Source of the DNA: Heterotrichella gracilis
Lineage: Eukaryota; Sar; Xanthophyceae; Tribonematales; Xanthonemataceae
DNA length: 64,000 nt
Reading direction: 5' to 3'
Assembly (NCBI GenBank): GCA_032358255.1
Contig: JAULBX010009991.1
Span: 124,001-188,000, forward strand
Shown here: positions 49,040-59,600 of the stretch, one piece after another
Position numbering within the stretch: the first letter of the stretch is position 1
How the letters are laid out: the number at the start of each line of letters is the position of its first letter
Notes under the pieces: model-generated
Told to the model about the DNA's origin: nothing
Seen by the model: the letters and a program-made list of their open reading frames with translations, nothing else
Database searches by the model: none
Position numbers and translations under genes: made by a program

Positions 49040-51079
49040 ATGTCCTGTGCGGGTGCCATAAGGCTGCCTCGCCTTCTGTGCCTGTTACCTGAGCAGTCAG
49101 CTTCCATACTGCGCAAGTTTTCGTTTCACGGGGTCAAGTGTGGTCGCCTGGAGCGTCCGCGAGGCAAACCTTGGCAAGTTAGATGTTGCAGCACTGAGAC
49201 CACCACGCTGGAGTCTCCCCAGGCCACCACTACGCTGGAGTCTCCCTTGCAATACTTGGAAGGAAAGCTGGGGAAGTTCAGTGACAACCCAACGGTGGGT
49301 ATGTTTGTTGCTGTGCAATGGACGTTTGTGACGCCTGGTGAAGGCCACTGTGCATGTAGTGGATGTTTGGGCACCCAGCGGTTTGCACAAACGCAGGTTC
49401 CACCCGCAAAACCCTTGGTGATAGTCATCAGCGGACCCAGTGGCGTGGGCAAAGATGCGGTCATCAAGCGCTTGCAAGAGCTGCGGCCTGACCTTTACTT
49501 TGTGATCACTGCTACGTCACGGTGCGTTCACCTGCTGGGTTGTGTTGCCAGTATACCAGAAGAATGGTTTGGTCTGTCATGACATCTGCTGTTGTGTGCC
49601 CTGGCGTGTGTTATTGTACCTTCCATGTGTCTGCTATGGTGTCCGCCTGCCAGAGTGTGGTCCCCTGCCAGGCAGTGTAGCCACCCTCACATAAGAAAAA
49701 CTCCCCCGAGGTGTGTTCACTGGGTCGCACTTGAACTTCAGGCCCATGCGAGCTGGTGAGATGGATGGCGTGGACTACTTTTTTGTGTCCAAGGACCAGT
49801 TTGAAGGGTGGATCCACAGCGGGGAGCTGTTGGAGCACGCGGTGGTGTATGGCGAGTACAAGGGCATTCCACGGGCTCAAGTGGCAGCTGCACTGTCACG
49901 GGGGACCGATGTCGTGCTGCGCCTGGATGTGCAAGGGTCTGCCACTGTCAGGGAACTGCTGCCAGAGGCGATGTCCATCTTCCTGGTATGTGGCGCCATA
50001 TGTTGTCTTGCCAGCCCATGTCCAGCGGCCCAGCTGGTGCCCTTCAAGCCCTTCCAGCAGCTGTGTATGCTGCCTGTATAACATGGTTGCTTGGGAGTAC
50101 ACAGCTGCTGCAAGAGGCTTCAGCAGCACAGGCTGGGTTGGGAAGTGACTTGGACTTGAATCTGGAGTGGAGGGCTTGAGGGCAAACTTCTGAATGTTGA
50201 ATTTGTTCATATTGTTGCATTCCATATGTGTGCAATAAAATATCTTCATTGGGTGGCTTTATCGCATTCTGACTGGGTAAGCATAGGTGCTACCAGCAGC
50301 TCATGGCTGACCAGTACAGACTACAAGGTGTTGAGACAACAATTATTGTAGTTCGGACCCCATGTGTACTGATATTTTGCTTGCTGCAGGTGGCAAGCAG
50401 TGAACGGGAGCTAGTCCGACGCTTGGTTGACCGCAAAACAGAGCCATTGGTGAGACACTAGAAATGTCAGCACTTTCCTAATGGGGAACAGCCAGCTAGG
50501 CGTCCCAGATTCACACGTTGTGACTACATATGCGCCCAATGCCATCCTTTTGTTTTCCCCCCTGGATTGCATGCATCCCCATGGAAAGTGCATGCATTCT
50601 GATTGCATGTGCATCTGATCTACGCTGGCGATGCACAGTTTCGCACTTAGGGAAACTGGATGGCGTTCCTGCTCACATGAACCTTGCCATGCACGATTCC
50701 TGCCCTTTGATTGGTGTGTGATCGTTTGCAGGACAAGATGTTGGTGCGAGTGGAGACTGCAAGGAAGGAGACCAACTGCATGCACGACTTTGACTATGGT
50801 ACGCAAGCTGTGGCTATCAATTTGCATGATCGCCATCAATGCATCTTCCACTTCAATTACATATAAAACTTCTCAGCGGTTGTCCTACCTGTACCAGTGG
50901 GACAGTGCATCACTCACATGCGCTTTGCCCTTGACATGCAGCTATTGACTTTGGGGGTGTTGTGTGCAGTGGTGGTGAACCAAGACGGCCAGCTTGATGC
51001 TACGGTGCAGAAGATCGCTGGCATCATCGAAGCAGAGAAGTGTAAAGTCAAGAATGCAGTGGCTGCCACAATGCTGTGA
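49040..51079 (+). CDS. guanylate kinase, organellar type
   Basis: Phosphorylates GMP to GDP with ATP. Six exons (49040-49294, 49397-49521, 49742-49985, 50390-50449, 50732-50798, 50970-51079) join in frame to 286 residues, of which about 90 form an Arg/Ser-rich N-terminal extension consistent with plastid and/or mitochondrial import. The core is complete: P-loop [19 protein letters not shown]-binding segment [21 protein letters not shown] with [36 protein letters not shown], then the lid and C-terminus ([38 protein letters not shown]). [17 protein letters not shown] near-repeat lies in the presequence. Identification is firm; the compartment is inferred. Confidence 0.94.
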
Positions 51080-52384
51080 AGCTACATCAACTCGATGTAG
51101 TTGGCATGGCGGGCTTGTCTGTGTTCATTGGGTGGAGGTGCTGAACGCAAGGCAACTACATGGACGCACATTGGTTATGGGTCAGCGATCTGGTGAAGTT
51201 AATGTGCCACGGCACCGTGCAACTGTTGTTGCAATCACCACTCTGGTGCATGTCAGTGCGTGCCTGGATTGTATATTAGGATGGTGCAGCATTATGTGTG
51301 ATGGGCAGCGAGCAGTTTGGGACAGGGATGCATTGCAATCTGGGTCCAAGAATATTCGCGCCCATTTTGAGTGCTTTTATTGTAGTCATTGCATTGCTGT
51401 CCAAGCTCTCGGCGATTTTCAGTGGGCCCTTTGTTTTCGTTTACACGTCTGGCAACGCATGGCATTTGTATTATATTTGAGAGCCGTACAGCAGCCGTCC
51501 TTTCAGGTATTGTGCAGCTGTCCAGTACACTTCTCCAGCAAACAATTCTGCAGCGTTGTGCTTGCCAGGGCCCCGTTTGGCGGTTGCTTACCATAGTCTA
51601 GGACACGATTTGGGCAGCACTCTCACAGCCTGGCATCCTGATGGGGCACCACAATATGCACGGTGGGTGGTGGATAACGTGAGAGGCTGCACGGGATGAC
51701 GGTGTGCTCCAAATGTTTGAACCTTGAAGGGGGGGTAGTAATTATGTTGTGCGCGTGTCGCTGCGTGGAATGGAGCAGTCTGACTCACCGAAATATTTGT
51801 TGTGTACCAAGTCTTTGCCAGTTGTCGCTGTGACCAATTGCTGTTAAGTTGTTCAAGCTGTACTACATGATTTGATGCAAGTCGTCTGTAACTGCTCAAC
51901 TGTGAGCAGACAGGTTTGGGTGCATCCTGGGATGGTGGGGATTTGTGCGTTTTGGGGATTCAGACGGGGATCAAGGTGATTTCGTGCTTGGTGAGGAAAT
52001 CCAACCCAATCAAAAATGGTTTCCAAGCAAAAACTGCTCCAGTCAAAAATGCAGCATAAGCAAGACGCCCGTCTGATGTTTGCATACTGTCGTGTGCAGG
52101 CTCATGGAAGGGCTCCTTTGTAACAAACGATAGCTGTTCTGTCGTTTCTCCAGCCTTTGTGGCACCGGGCAACCGCGTTGATAACTGCTGATGGCAGTTT
52201 ACCCCCTGCCCCTGCCCCTGCCCTCCTTCGAACTTCACTTCTTGGTAACGTTTTGATAACGTGCAGCAACTTGTAGAGCAGCACTGTGTGATACAAGGCC
52301 CGCATCTTATCCACTTTGCCTGTTTTTTTGCGTTTCGTGAGTGCAAAGTGCGGGCAAAAATCCACGTCAGAAACGTGTGATCGA
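51080..52384. other. intergenic region upstream of the AP2 gene
   Basis: 1.3 kb. It holds the guanylate kinase 3' UTR and the AP2-gene promoter. On the minus strand, about 52320-51961, there is a possible small two-part frame (MRALYHTVLLYKLLHVIK, then a block ending in GRLAYAAFLTGAVFAWKPF and LIGLDFLTKHEITLIPV) with one hydrophobic segment. I cannot place it in a family, and it may be chance. Confidence 0.3.
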
Positions 52385-54775
52385 ATGGACGCCTCCTTTG
52401 ACGCGCTTATCTCGGTGGTGGACGACGAGCTGAACAAAATACACCACCCCGTGGGTTTTGACATGAGTGGCAACGGGGCAGCGGGCAAGCGCAACAGAAA
52501 GCCAAGTCAGAAGGTGATGGAGCTGCAGGAGGCTACCAGGAAACCCCCTCCTGGTGCGAAGCCGGCTGGCCGACCCAAGGCACAAGCTGGTGCTCGCCAC
52601 AGCGGAGCCTCTGAGGAGCAGTTCAACCCCGGCTCCCCTGTGCATCCCGAGGTGTTTGGCGATGTGAGGCAGCATGGGCAGCCTGCGAACACTGTGGATC
52701 CCTCTGCGTCTGCGAACACTGTGGACGCTGTGCCCCAGCACGAGCTCCTGCAGCCCACCGTGAGCAATGTCGCAGCGTGGGAACCCATGGCCATGCAGCA
52801 GCAGCAGCAGCAGCAGCAGGTGGACCCCCCGGTGCACACCGCCGGTGTGGAGGACGAGTCGATGAAGTACATGATGCCCGTGGCACAGCCCTTCACCATG
52901 AACGCCTTCTTCTACCCTCCTCCGTTCCCCTCGCAGATGCCCGCGCAGCACCAGTTTTCCTTCCAGCCGCTGCAGACCATGCAGCCGATGCAGATGAACC
53001 CCCAAGGCAGTGCGTTTGGGTACCCCCAGGCGATGCTTCCACCCCCCCAGCAGCAGCAGCAGCAGCAGCAGCCTGTGCAGCACCAGGTGGATATGTTCAA
53101 CCCCCAGCAGCCACCTCCAAAGAAACCACGACTGACAGGTGAGGGCCCAGGTCCACTATGTTGCACAAGTGCCACCACACAGTATGTATCACCTGGTTGA
53201 AGTATGGCTCAACCAGTGTTTCTGGAAGCATTTCAAGGGCTTGGAGACTTGTGTTTTTCCCAGGCATGTCCACAGTGCCCCCTGTGATGCTTTAAAGGCA
53301 CAAGTTACCTTACCTTTTGTACCTGCTGCACCTCCCAGCAACTCCTTCACATGCTTGCACCCTGCCAAGCACGAGCTCAACAGCCTGCCTTCTGACCCTT
53401 TGTTACCCTTGTCCCCTGCCAGGCTTTGCAGCAAAGCACGGCGGCACCTCCAACTTCCGCGGCGTCAGCTGGCACACCCAGACCGGGCGGTGGAAGGCGC
53501 AGATCAAGGTCAACGGCAAGGACATCAACCTGGGGCGCCACAAGAGCGAAGAGGCCGCTGCGCGTGCGTACGACAGGGCAGCGATTTGCGCCAGGGGGGT
53601 GAAGGAAGCCAAGCTCAACTTTGGGGAGGAGGAGTACAAGGAGGAGCTGGAGTACCTGGGGAACACTCCACTGGACGCCCTGGCAGCAACCCTCAGGTAC
53701 CAGTCACTCACTGTGTGGTGCCCCTGGACTGCGCACTTGCCAGGGCGCTGCTTAGACCACCCAAGCCTTTGAATCAATCACCCTTGGGAATTGCTCAACC
53801 TTTGTTTGAAACCAGCGACTTAACCCCTGGCGTGTGCACCTGGCAGGGGCGTGGAGGAGCGGATGCAGGCCCAGACCTCCCGCTTCCACGGCGTGCGTCT
53901 CAACAAGCGCACTAAGAAATGGGAGGCATACATCCGCGTGGCGGGCAAGCACGTGCACCTGGGCTGCCACGACACCGAGGTGGCGGCAGCGCAGGCGTTT
54001 GACCAGGCGGCCATCGTGCGCCACGCGCACAACCTGGGGGCAATGGGCGGCAAGCCGCAGCTGGTGACCAACTTCCCGCCAGAGTACTACCAGGTGGGTA
54101 TTTTAGGGCTTTTCAAAAATCCTGTACCCTACATGATATGAACGCACCAGCCGACCCAAACCTCACCAGCAGCTCCAACCTCTACTGCCTGCCCCCTCCT
54201 GGTTGCACTACACTGTATCAGTCAAACAGCGCAGCATGTTGCGCAGGAGCGAGCCCTCCTAACCACTACTCAGCTTTTTTACAGGAGCTGCTGAAGCAGC
54301 TGATGGCGGGCAACCCGCACCCCACCTCCATGGTGCAGCAGGCGGCCTTTGAGAGGGGTGTGCAGCCAGGGTCCCTGACCGCTGCCCTGCAGGAGGCGGT
54401 CAATGGCGTGCTGCCACCGCTCAACGGGGACGGCCAGCACTTTTACCAACTAGATGTACGTGCCTCCGCCTCCTGCTGTGTTAATGCAGTGGCAGGCATA
54501 CCTGTTGCTCCAATATTCAAGGCTACAGCCACTTTGATTTATTATCAATTTCATTGAGCAAGGTCTTGTGTCTGAATCTTAAAGGGAAGCACCACAGCCA
54601 TTCATCAGCTGATTAAATGCGGGGATCTGTGCACAAGTAAGGGTGCACACGTTGGCCGCATACTGATGCACCTTTGTTCTCGCAGGAGAAGTATGTTCAG
54701 AATCTGCTGGAGAAGTGCCGCCAGCAAGGCGGGAGCTTGCAGACTGGGGCCACGGTGCCAACAACAATGGCGTAA
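52385..54775 (+). CDS. two-AP2-domain transcription factor (ANT/AIL-like)
   Basis: DNA-binding regulator of the plant AP2 family. Five exons (52385-53138, 53423-53696, 53847-54093, 54285-54455, 54686-54775) join in frame to 511 residues. The first about 250 residues are disordered, with two glutamine tracts and a basic PPPKKPRL that could act as a nuclear localisation signal. AP2 repeat 1 (about residues 260-315) reads SNFRGVSWHTQTGRWKAQI, NGKDINLGRHKSEEAAARA, YDRAAI; repeat 2 (about 355-410) reads SRFHGVRLNKRTKKWEAYI, HVHLGCHDTEVAAAQAFDQA. The linker and double repeat resemble the ANT/AIL branch rather than single-domain ERFs. The tail is glutamine/leucine-rich. Its targets are unknown. An upstream non-ATG extension was rejected. 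Confidence 0.92.
52796..52820 (+). repeat. CAG microsatellite coding polyglutamine
   Basis: Eight in-frame CAG codons in the N-terminal domain of the AP2 factor. A second CAG run of similar length lies at 53049-53072 in the same exon. Confidence 0.9.
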
Positions 54776-55860
54776 GCCCGTCCCGTAGCATCAGCAGGCG
54801 CAGCGGCGCGATGTGGGTGGAGGGTTGTATTCGCACCCTGGTGGACTGGAGCTATCTGATTTTCATGACAGACAGGCCTGTGCACAACCACGTGACACTA
54901 GCGAGACCAGATGGACCTAGTTGAAGCTGAGGTGCCCAAGCATGGCCAATCTGACCCATCAGCTATTTACTGACATGTGCAACACCATGCTAGTCGCCGC
55001 ACCCAGCATCTTGGTGAGGCCATGGTAGAAGGCAGAGGTGTAACGGTGCAGTGCTATCGGCTGCATTGCGTGAACACCGCCACACGGCATCTTTGGGCTT
55101 TGGCTGGCTGGTTACTGAATGACTGGAGCAGGCAATTGCCAGCGCTCTTCCAGGTTTGCTCTACTTGTTTTCCTCTGTTTCACTCACGTACGGTGCCCCT
55201 CGGGTTCATTGCACCAGTTTTGTGCAAGCTGGAGCCTGCCACACGGTTTTGCACCGATTGCACCGATTATATCTATACTACAGTGGAGACACCCTCTTTA
55301 CAGTACCAACAAATAGGGGGAGTCTCTTGGTTTTGTCATTCGTGGATGTGGCTTTTCCACAGCAGCTCCTTTTCACACTGCTTAGTTTTGAGTTTTTGTT
55401 TTTATTTGGTCCAGTTGTGTGGTTGCATGGCGTCTTCAAGATTCAGTGACAAGTGTCTCCATCTCTGGGATTACTACCTGTGCTCACTGGTCCACACAGG
55501 CATGTACATCGTGGCAGGGTCAAACGAGCACCAGGGATGCGGCAGTGGCGTAACAGTTCCACTGATGTTTGTAAATCAACAGGCACGTATGAAAGAGTGA
55601 AAAGAACATGCAATGCTACATGCCACAGTGTATGGGCATCGCAATTTACCAGCGGTATGTTATCTGTAAACTTGTTTGCAAAGCATGCTTTTATGCCAGC
55701 TTGGGGCTGCCAGCAAGGACTTGCACTGGCAGTGGGCAAACATTTGCGAAAACAACTGTTTTTGTCGTGGCACATATGCCAGGTGATAAGCATTTGCACA
55801 CTCAACAAATATGCGCTGTCTGCGTACACAAGAGCACAGCAGTCTTGGGCTGAAAACTAG
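54776..55860. other. convergent intergenic region
   Basis: 1.1 kb between the AP2 gene and the small minus-strand gene. A 207-codon open frame (54977-55600) shows no domain, and its composition is like untranslated sequence, so it is not called. Confidence 0.45.
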
Positions 55861-57243
55861 CTAATTTCCAGACAGCCCTGTCGAGTTCTTGTAGAGCTGA
55901 ACAGACGCCCTTGCTGACGCAATCTCAGCCCTCACATCATCGACAATTTCTGCCAGGTCTGGTGGAGGCGCCACTGTGGCCTTGCTGGGCCCTTGCCGAG
56001 AGCTGCCCACAGCTGTCGAGGATGAGGTTGATACCAAATTCCTGTCCTGCAACATAGCCGCCTCTGCCCTTGCCAACACTTCGTCCTGGAAGTCTCTGGA
56101 AGTACAAGAAATGCGAGGACCGTTACCAACCACGATGTTGCATTGCTGAAGTGTGCCAGACAGGCGCCAGCGTTTTTCCTGATCTAGTGACTACACAGTA
56201 GCTGCACTGTAAAATGCAGCAAACGCGCTTATGCATCCTGCTCACCTCAATGCACGCCTCAGCTCTGCATCTCGGATGCTGATGTCTGCAAGCAAGTCAG
56301 CAGCTGCGCTCCCCAACCTCTCGTTCAGTACCTCGGCGAATGCACGCCCCATAAAAAAAGCCCCTAGTACGGACTGGCTGCTACCTGTGGTAAAAATAAT
56401 GCTCTCAACTGGCAGCACCACCAGTGGCGGGGTTGCAAAGCAAGGTGGAGGAGAGTGGCATGCTTGTGGCTGCTCTTGACGCAACAGAGGGCCATACCTG
56501 TCTGGATGGGTCTTGTGGTGTCTCCACCTGCTGCTGCCAGCACCTTAATGCATCTTTGAGTTCTTGTCCGCAAAGGTAGCGCCCCAACCTGATGCATATC
56601 AGAAGAAGCAAAGATGGGTTAGCATGGTCCACACATGCCATATGAGATCCAGAAGATTTACACAGGCCATCCACAACTTACTGGCATATACAATGAAGGC
56701 CCACTTACCGTGTGAACAGTGGTGGATGGCCACGAGTGTGCTTGGTTACCACTTCTGCATGTGGATCTGGATGTGGATGTGGGCACCATGGCCGCGCTCA
56801 ATGCACAGCCAGCCATACTGTGCGTTCAGTAAACTTGTTTGAGTTGATATGCGATGGTTCACAAGACGAATGGTATAACTCAAAAGCTGGGGGTGTATGA
56901 CGAAGCGTGTTCCAACTCTGGCCTATTGGGCAGCTGTGTCACTTGCCACCCTAACACGCAGCAGCCTGTAACTCAAATCGCTTGATGAGCGACAGTCAAT
57001 CTGGTGGGGTTACTTGTCGGGTGTTCGCTGACAACAAGGGCTCACATCACCAATAGGGCTGTGCAAGAGTCGTAGCCACTGGTTATTGTCGCAGAAGGGC
57101 GGGAAAAACGCAGGGGGTGGCCTGAGTGTAGGCTGTCGCAATCTTATATCTTCCCGAAGACTTGCTGCTGCCACCATATACCCTACTTCTATCCCAACGT
57201 GTTGTGTTGTGATTAGAACTACTTGAGAGTGAAGTGCCTCCAT
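55861..57243 (-). CDS. small conserved plastid/cyanobacterial-type protein, function unknown
   Basis: Confident exons are 56384-56246 and 56095-55861, joined in frame as GAFFMGRAFAEVLNERLG, SAAADLLADISIRDAEL, RRALRDFQDEVLARAEAAM. This short helical block resembles small proteins conserved in cyanobacteria and plastids (possibly the DUF6825 type, from memory and unverified). A further upstream exon at about 56590-56498 is likely but its frame is ambiguous. ATG 57243 (MEALHSQVVLITTQ) could be the first exon and carry targeting information; the join is not resolved. The tail (APPPDLAEIVDDVRAEIASA) is helical. No catalytic motif is visible. Confidence 0.5.
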
Positions 57244-57428
57244 TTTCCTAGTGAGCCGCAATTATCTCTGTGTCTCGATGCATGCATGCATGTTGACCTC
57301 CAATTATCTCTAGTCCCGTCTTATTTTATCTGTACTGGCAATACACAGAGGATATAGTACAAATAGCGCCACATTATTCTGCCTCTCATATAAGGGCAGA
57401 GTCAAGCAGAGGACGGTACGCTGTGCGG

Positions 57429-58805
57429 ATGGTAGGCGGCTTGCAAGCTCCTCCAGAGGAGGTTGAAGAGCAGCAGGCAGCCGCAGCAGGGCAGTCCGTG
57501 ATTTTCATCCTAGAAAACGCACAGCTCGAGGCAGCGAAAGTCGGAAAGGTACTGCGTGCGTTGGGTGGTGTCCTGCAGTCCTCGCATGCATATGTGAGCT
57601 ATGTGTGGGTGGACTCTTTGGAGTACAGGTACCCAGCTCTGTCAATGCTTTGCAGGGGTATCAACTACTGAACTGTGACGACCACAACAACTTCCTTCGA
57701 AAGCATGGGAAAGACCCAGCGCACTATCGCCCAGACATCTGTCACCAGGTGTGGACTGGACCAAAATGCACAGCCAACAGTCCACTGCAGCTCCAGCACA
57801 GTGCTGCACAGCTTTCACCACGCAATTATATCACCTTCCTTTGAGCACTGCCTTCAACACCCTAACTCTGGTTGCCTGACGCTGTGCTTGTACCGACAGG
57901 CGCTGCTGACGATTCTGGACAGCCCCCTCAACAAAGCCGGCAAGCTGAAGGTGGGTGTGTTTAGGGTTTGGGTTTTTTTTACCACGTATTCCTTTCCTTT
58001 TGGATGGGCATGGTCCGTATGTGGCTCACTGTGCACAATCTGCAAAGTTGCCTGCAGAACAGGTGGTGTGCAGTACAAAGGCCCCCGCTTTGATATCAGC
58101 ACATGGGTAGCGCATTACCAACAACTGCATCCTTTGCATGGCAGGCGCTGTACGTCCACACAGCAAAGAATGTGCTGATCCAAGTCAACACGCAAGTACG
58201 GCTGCCGCGCACCTTCAAGCGCTTCAGCGGGCTGATGGTCCAGCTGCTGCAGAAGCTGAGCATACGGGCAACAAATGGACCTGACAAACTCCTGAAGGTA
58301 TGATTGGGAGGCCAGCAACAGCAGTCCATGTTTATCAAGCCCAATGCTACACCTGCGGAGTGGGATACTGCACGGTTGTCTGGGGCAAGTTACGTCTGCA
58401 GTTATTGCAAGAAGGTTCATGCTGAATTTAGTGCATCGTTTTCTGTAAAAGAATTAAGGTGCCCATTAGTGCATTGCATTGCATTGCAGTTGTCATCTGC
58501 AACCATGCAAGCAAATTGCTCCCTCTTTGCAGGTCATCAAAGGCCCCGTCTCCAAGTACTTGCCTCCGAACTGTCGACGAGTGGGGATGTCTCACAGTGC
58601 CCCCAACGTGGTACAGTTCCAGGACTTTGTGCAGAAGCACCAGGACGACCAGCCGATTGCGTTTGTGGTGGGGGCCTTCGCGCATGGCAAGATCGATGCC
58701 CCCTACACAGACGAGTTTGTGTCCATCTCGCAGTTCCCACTCAGTGCTGCCGTGTGCTTGGGGAGGATTACCAACGCATTCGAAAGCAAATGGGAGATTG
58801 TATGA
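57429..58805 (+). CDS. EMG1: EMG1/NEP1, 18S rRNA pseudouridine N1-methyltransferase
   Basis: SPOUT-class methyltransferase required for small-subunit ribosome maturation; it methylates the hypermodified pseudouridine of 18S rRNA in the nucleolus. Five exons (57429-57548, 57656-57748, 57900-57950, 58145-58297, 58533-58805) join in frame to 229 residues. Family blocks run in order: [131 protein letters not shown]. The knotted SAM site ([19 protein letters not shown]) is intact. It is a short, complete gene with a glutamate/alanine-rich N-terminus. Confidence 0.96.
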
Positions 58806-59590
58806 GGGCTGGCCGGTGTACACACTGCGGCAGCCCGCTACATGGATCAGCCACAGCTGGGTTGATCAATCAGAGACGCCCAACAGGGAAGAGGATCAGC
58901 GCTACACAATCGACACCGGCGTGCATCGGACATGGCGGCGACTTAAATAGAACATTGTTCAGGGTTCACATGATCAAAGCTCATTTGTGACGGGTGCAAC
59001 CATGAAAGCATGCATGCTATTAGGTGTACACGTGCCAACGCCCCTGCCAGAAGGGCCATGTTGCAAGCAGTTCATGAACCGTTCAACATCTTGTACAAAT
59101 GCATGTGATCATTACATGAATGGCGCCTGCCATGCGGGCTGCTTGGGCATGCAGCGCATGCAGTGGTGACATTGTCACCTGAGGCCATCTCGTGGCATAC
59201 TATGTGTAAATTTATAAAAAAGTAACTCCCACCACCCTATTAGGGCAAGACACATGGCCAGCTGTAAGATAGTGTGCCAATGGCCAATGCCAATCTAAGA
59301 TATTGCACTTGTGGACAGTATCAATCATTAGCCTAAAGGGTGACCCATTATCATTACTATCGCCAGAGGCTAAATACAAGCACTTCCCAAACAGGTCCCA
59401 AACAGTCTGGCCTGTTGTAGTACCGCCACGCCTGCGCCTGGTCCCCAAATCCAAGGTAACTCCAGCGCTGCGTGATGGTGCGCATCACATGCATGACAGA
59501 ACCAGGCTCCCGCAGCCCCCGCTACAGCGCTGCGTATACTGTAGTGGTGTGCATCACGCGCATGACAGGGCCTGGCTCCCGCAGCCCCCT
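58806..59590. other. convergent intergenic region
   Basis: 785 bp between the stop codons of EMG1 and the coiled-coil gene. Its right end holds a tandem duplication (about 59477-59600). No other feature is evident. Confidence 0.5.
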
Positions 59591-59600
59591 CTACAGCGGC
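59477..59600. repeat. tandem duplication at the 3' end of the coiled-coil gene
   Basis: A unit of about 53 bp (TGGTGYGCATCACRYGCATG, then ACAGRRCCWGGCTCCCGCAG, then CCCCCKCTACAGCG) occurs at about 59477-59530 and 59548-59600 with few differences. The second copy abuts the last codons of the minus-strand gene. Confidence 0.85.

Noticed and set aside
51961-52126. LIGLDFLTKHEITLIP as a retroelement protease end
   Set aside because: Only a short resemblance; no other element parts or terminal repeats nearby, so not called as a fossil element.
54977-55600. 207-codon plus-strand frame after the AP2 gene
   Set aside because: Starts without a good ATG context, has no domain, lies where the AP2 3' UTR is expected and is not bounded by splice sites.
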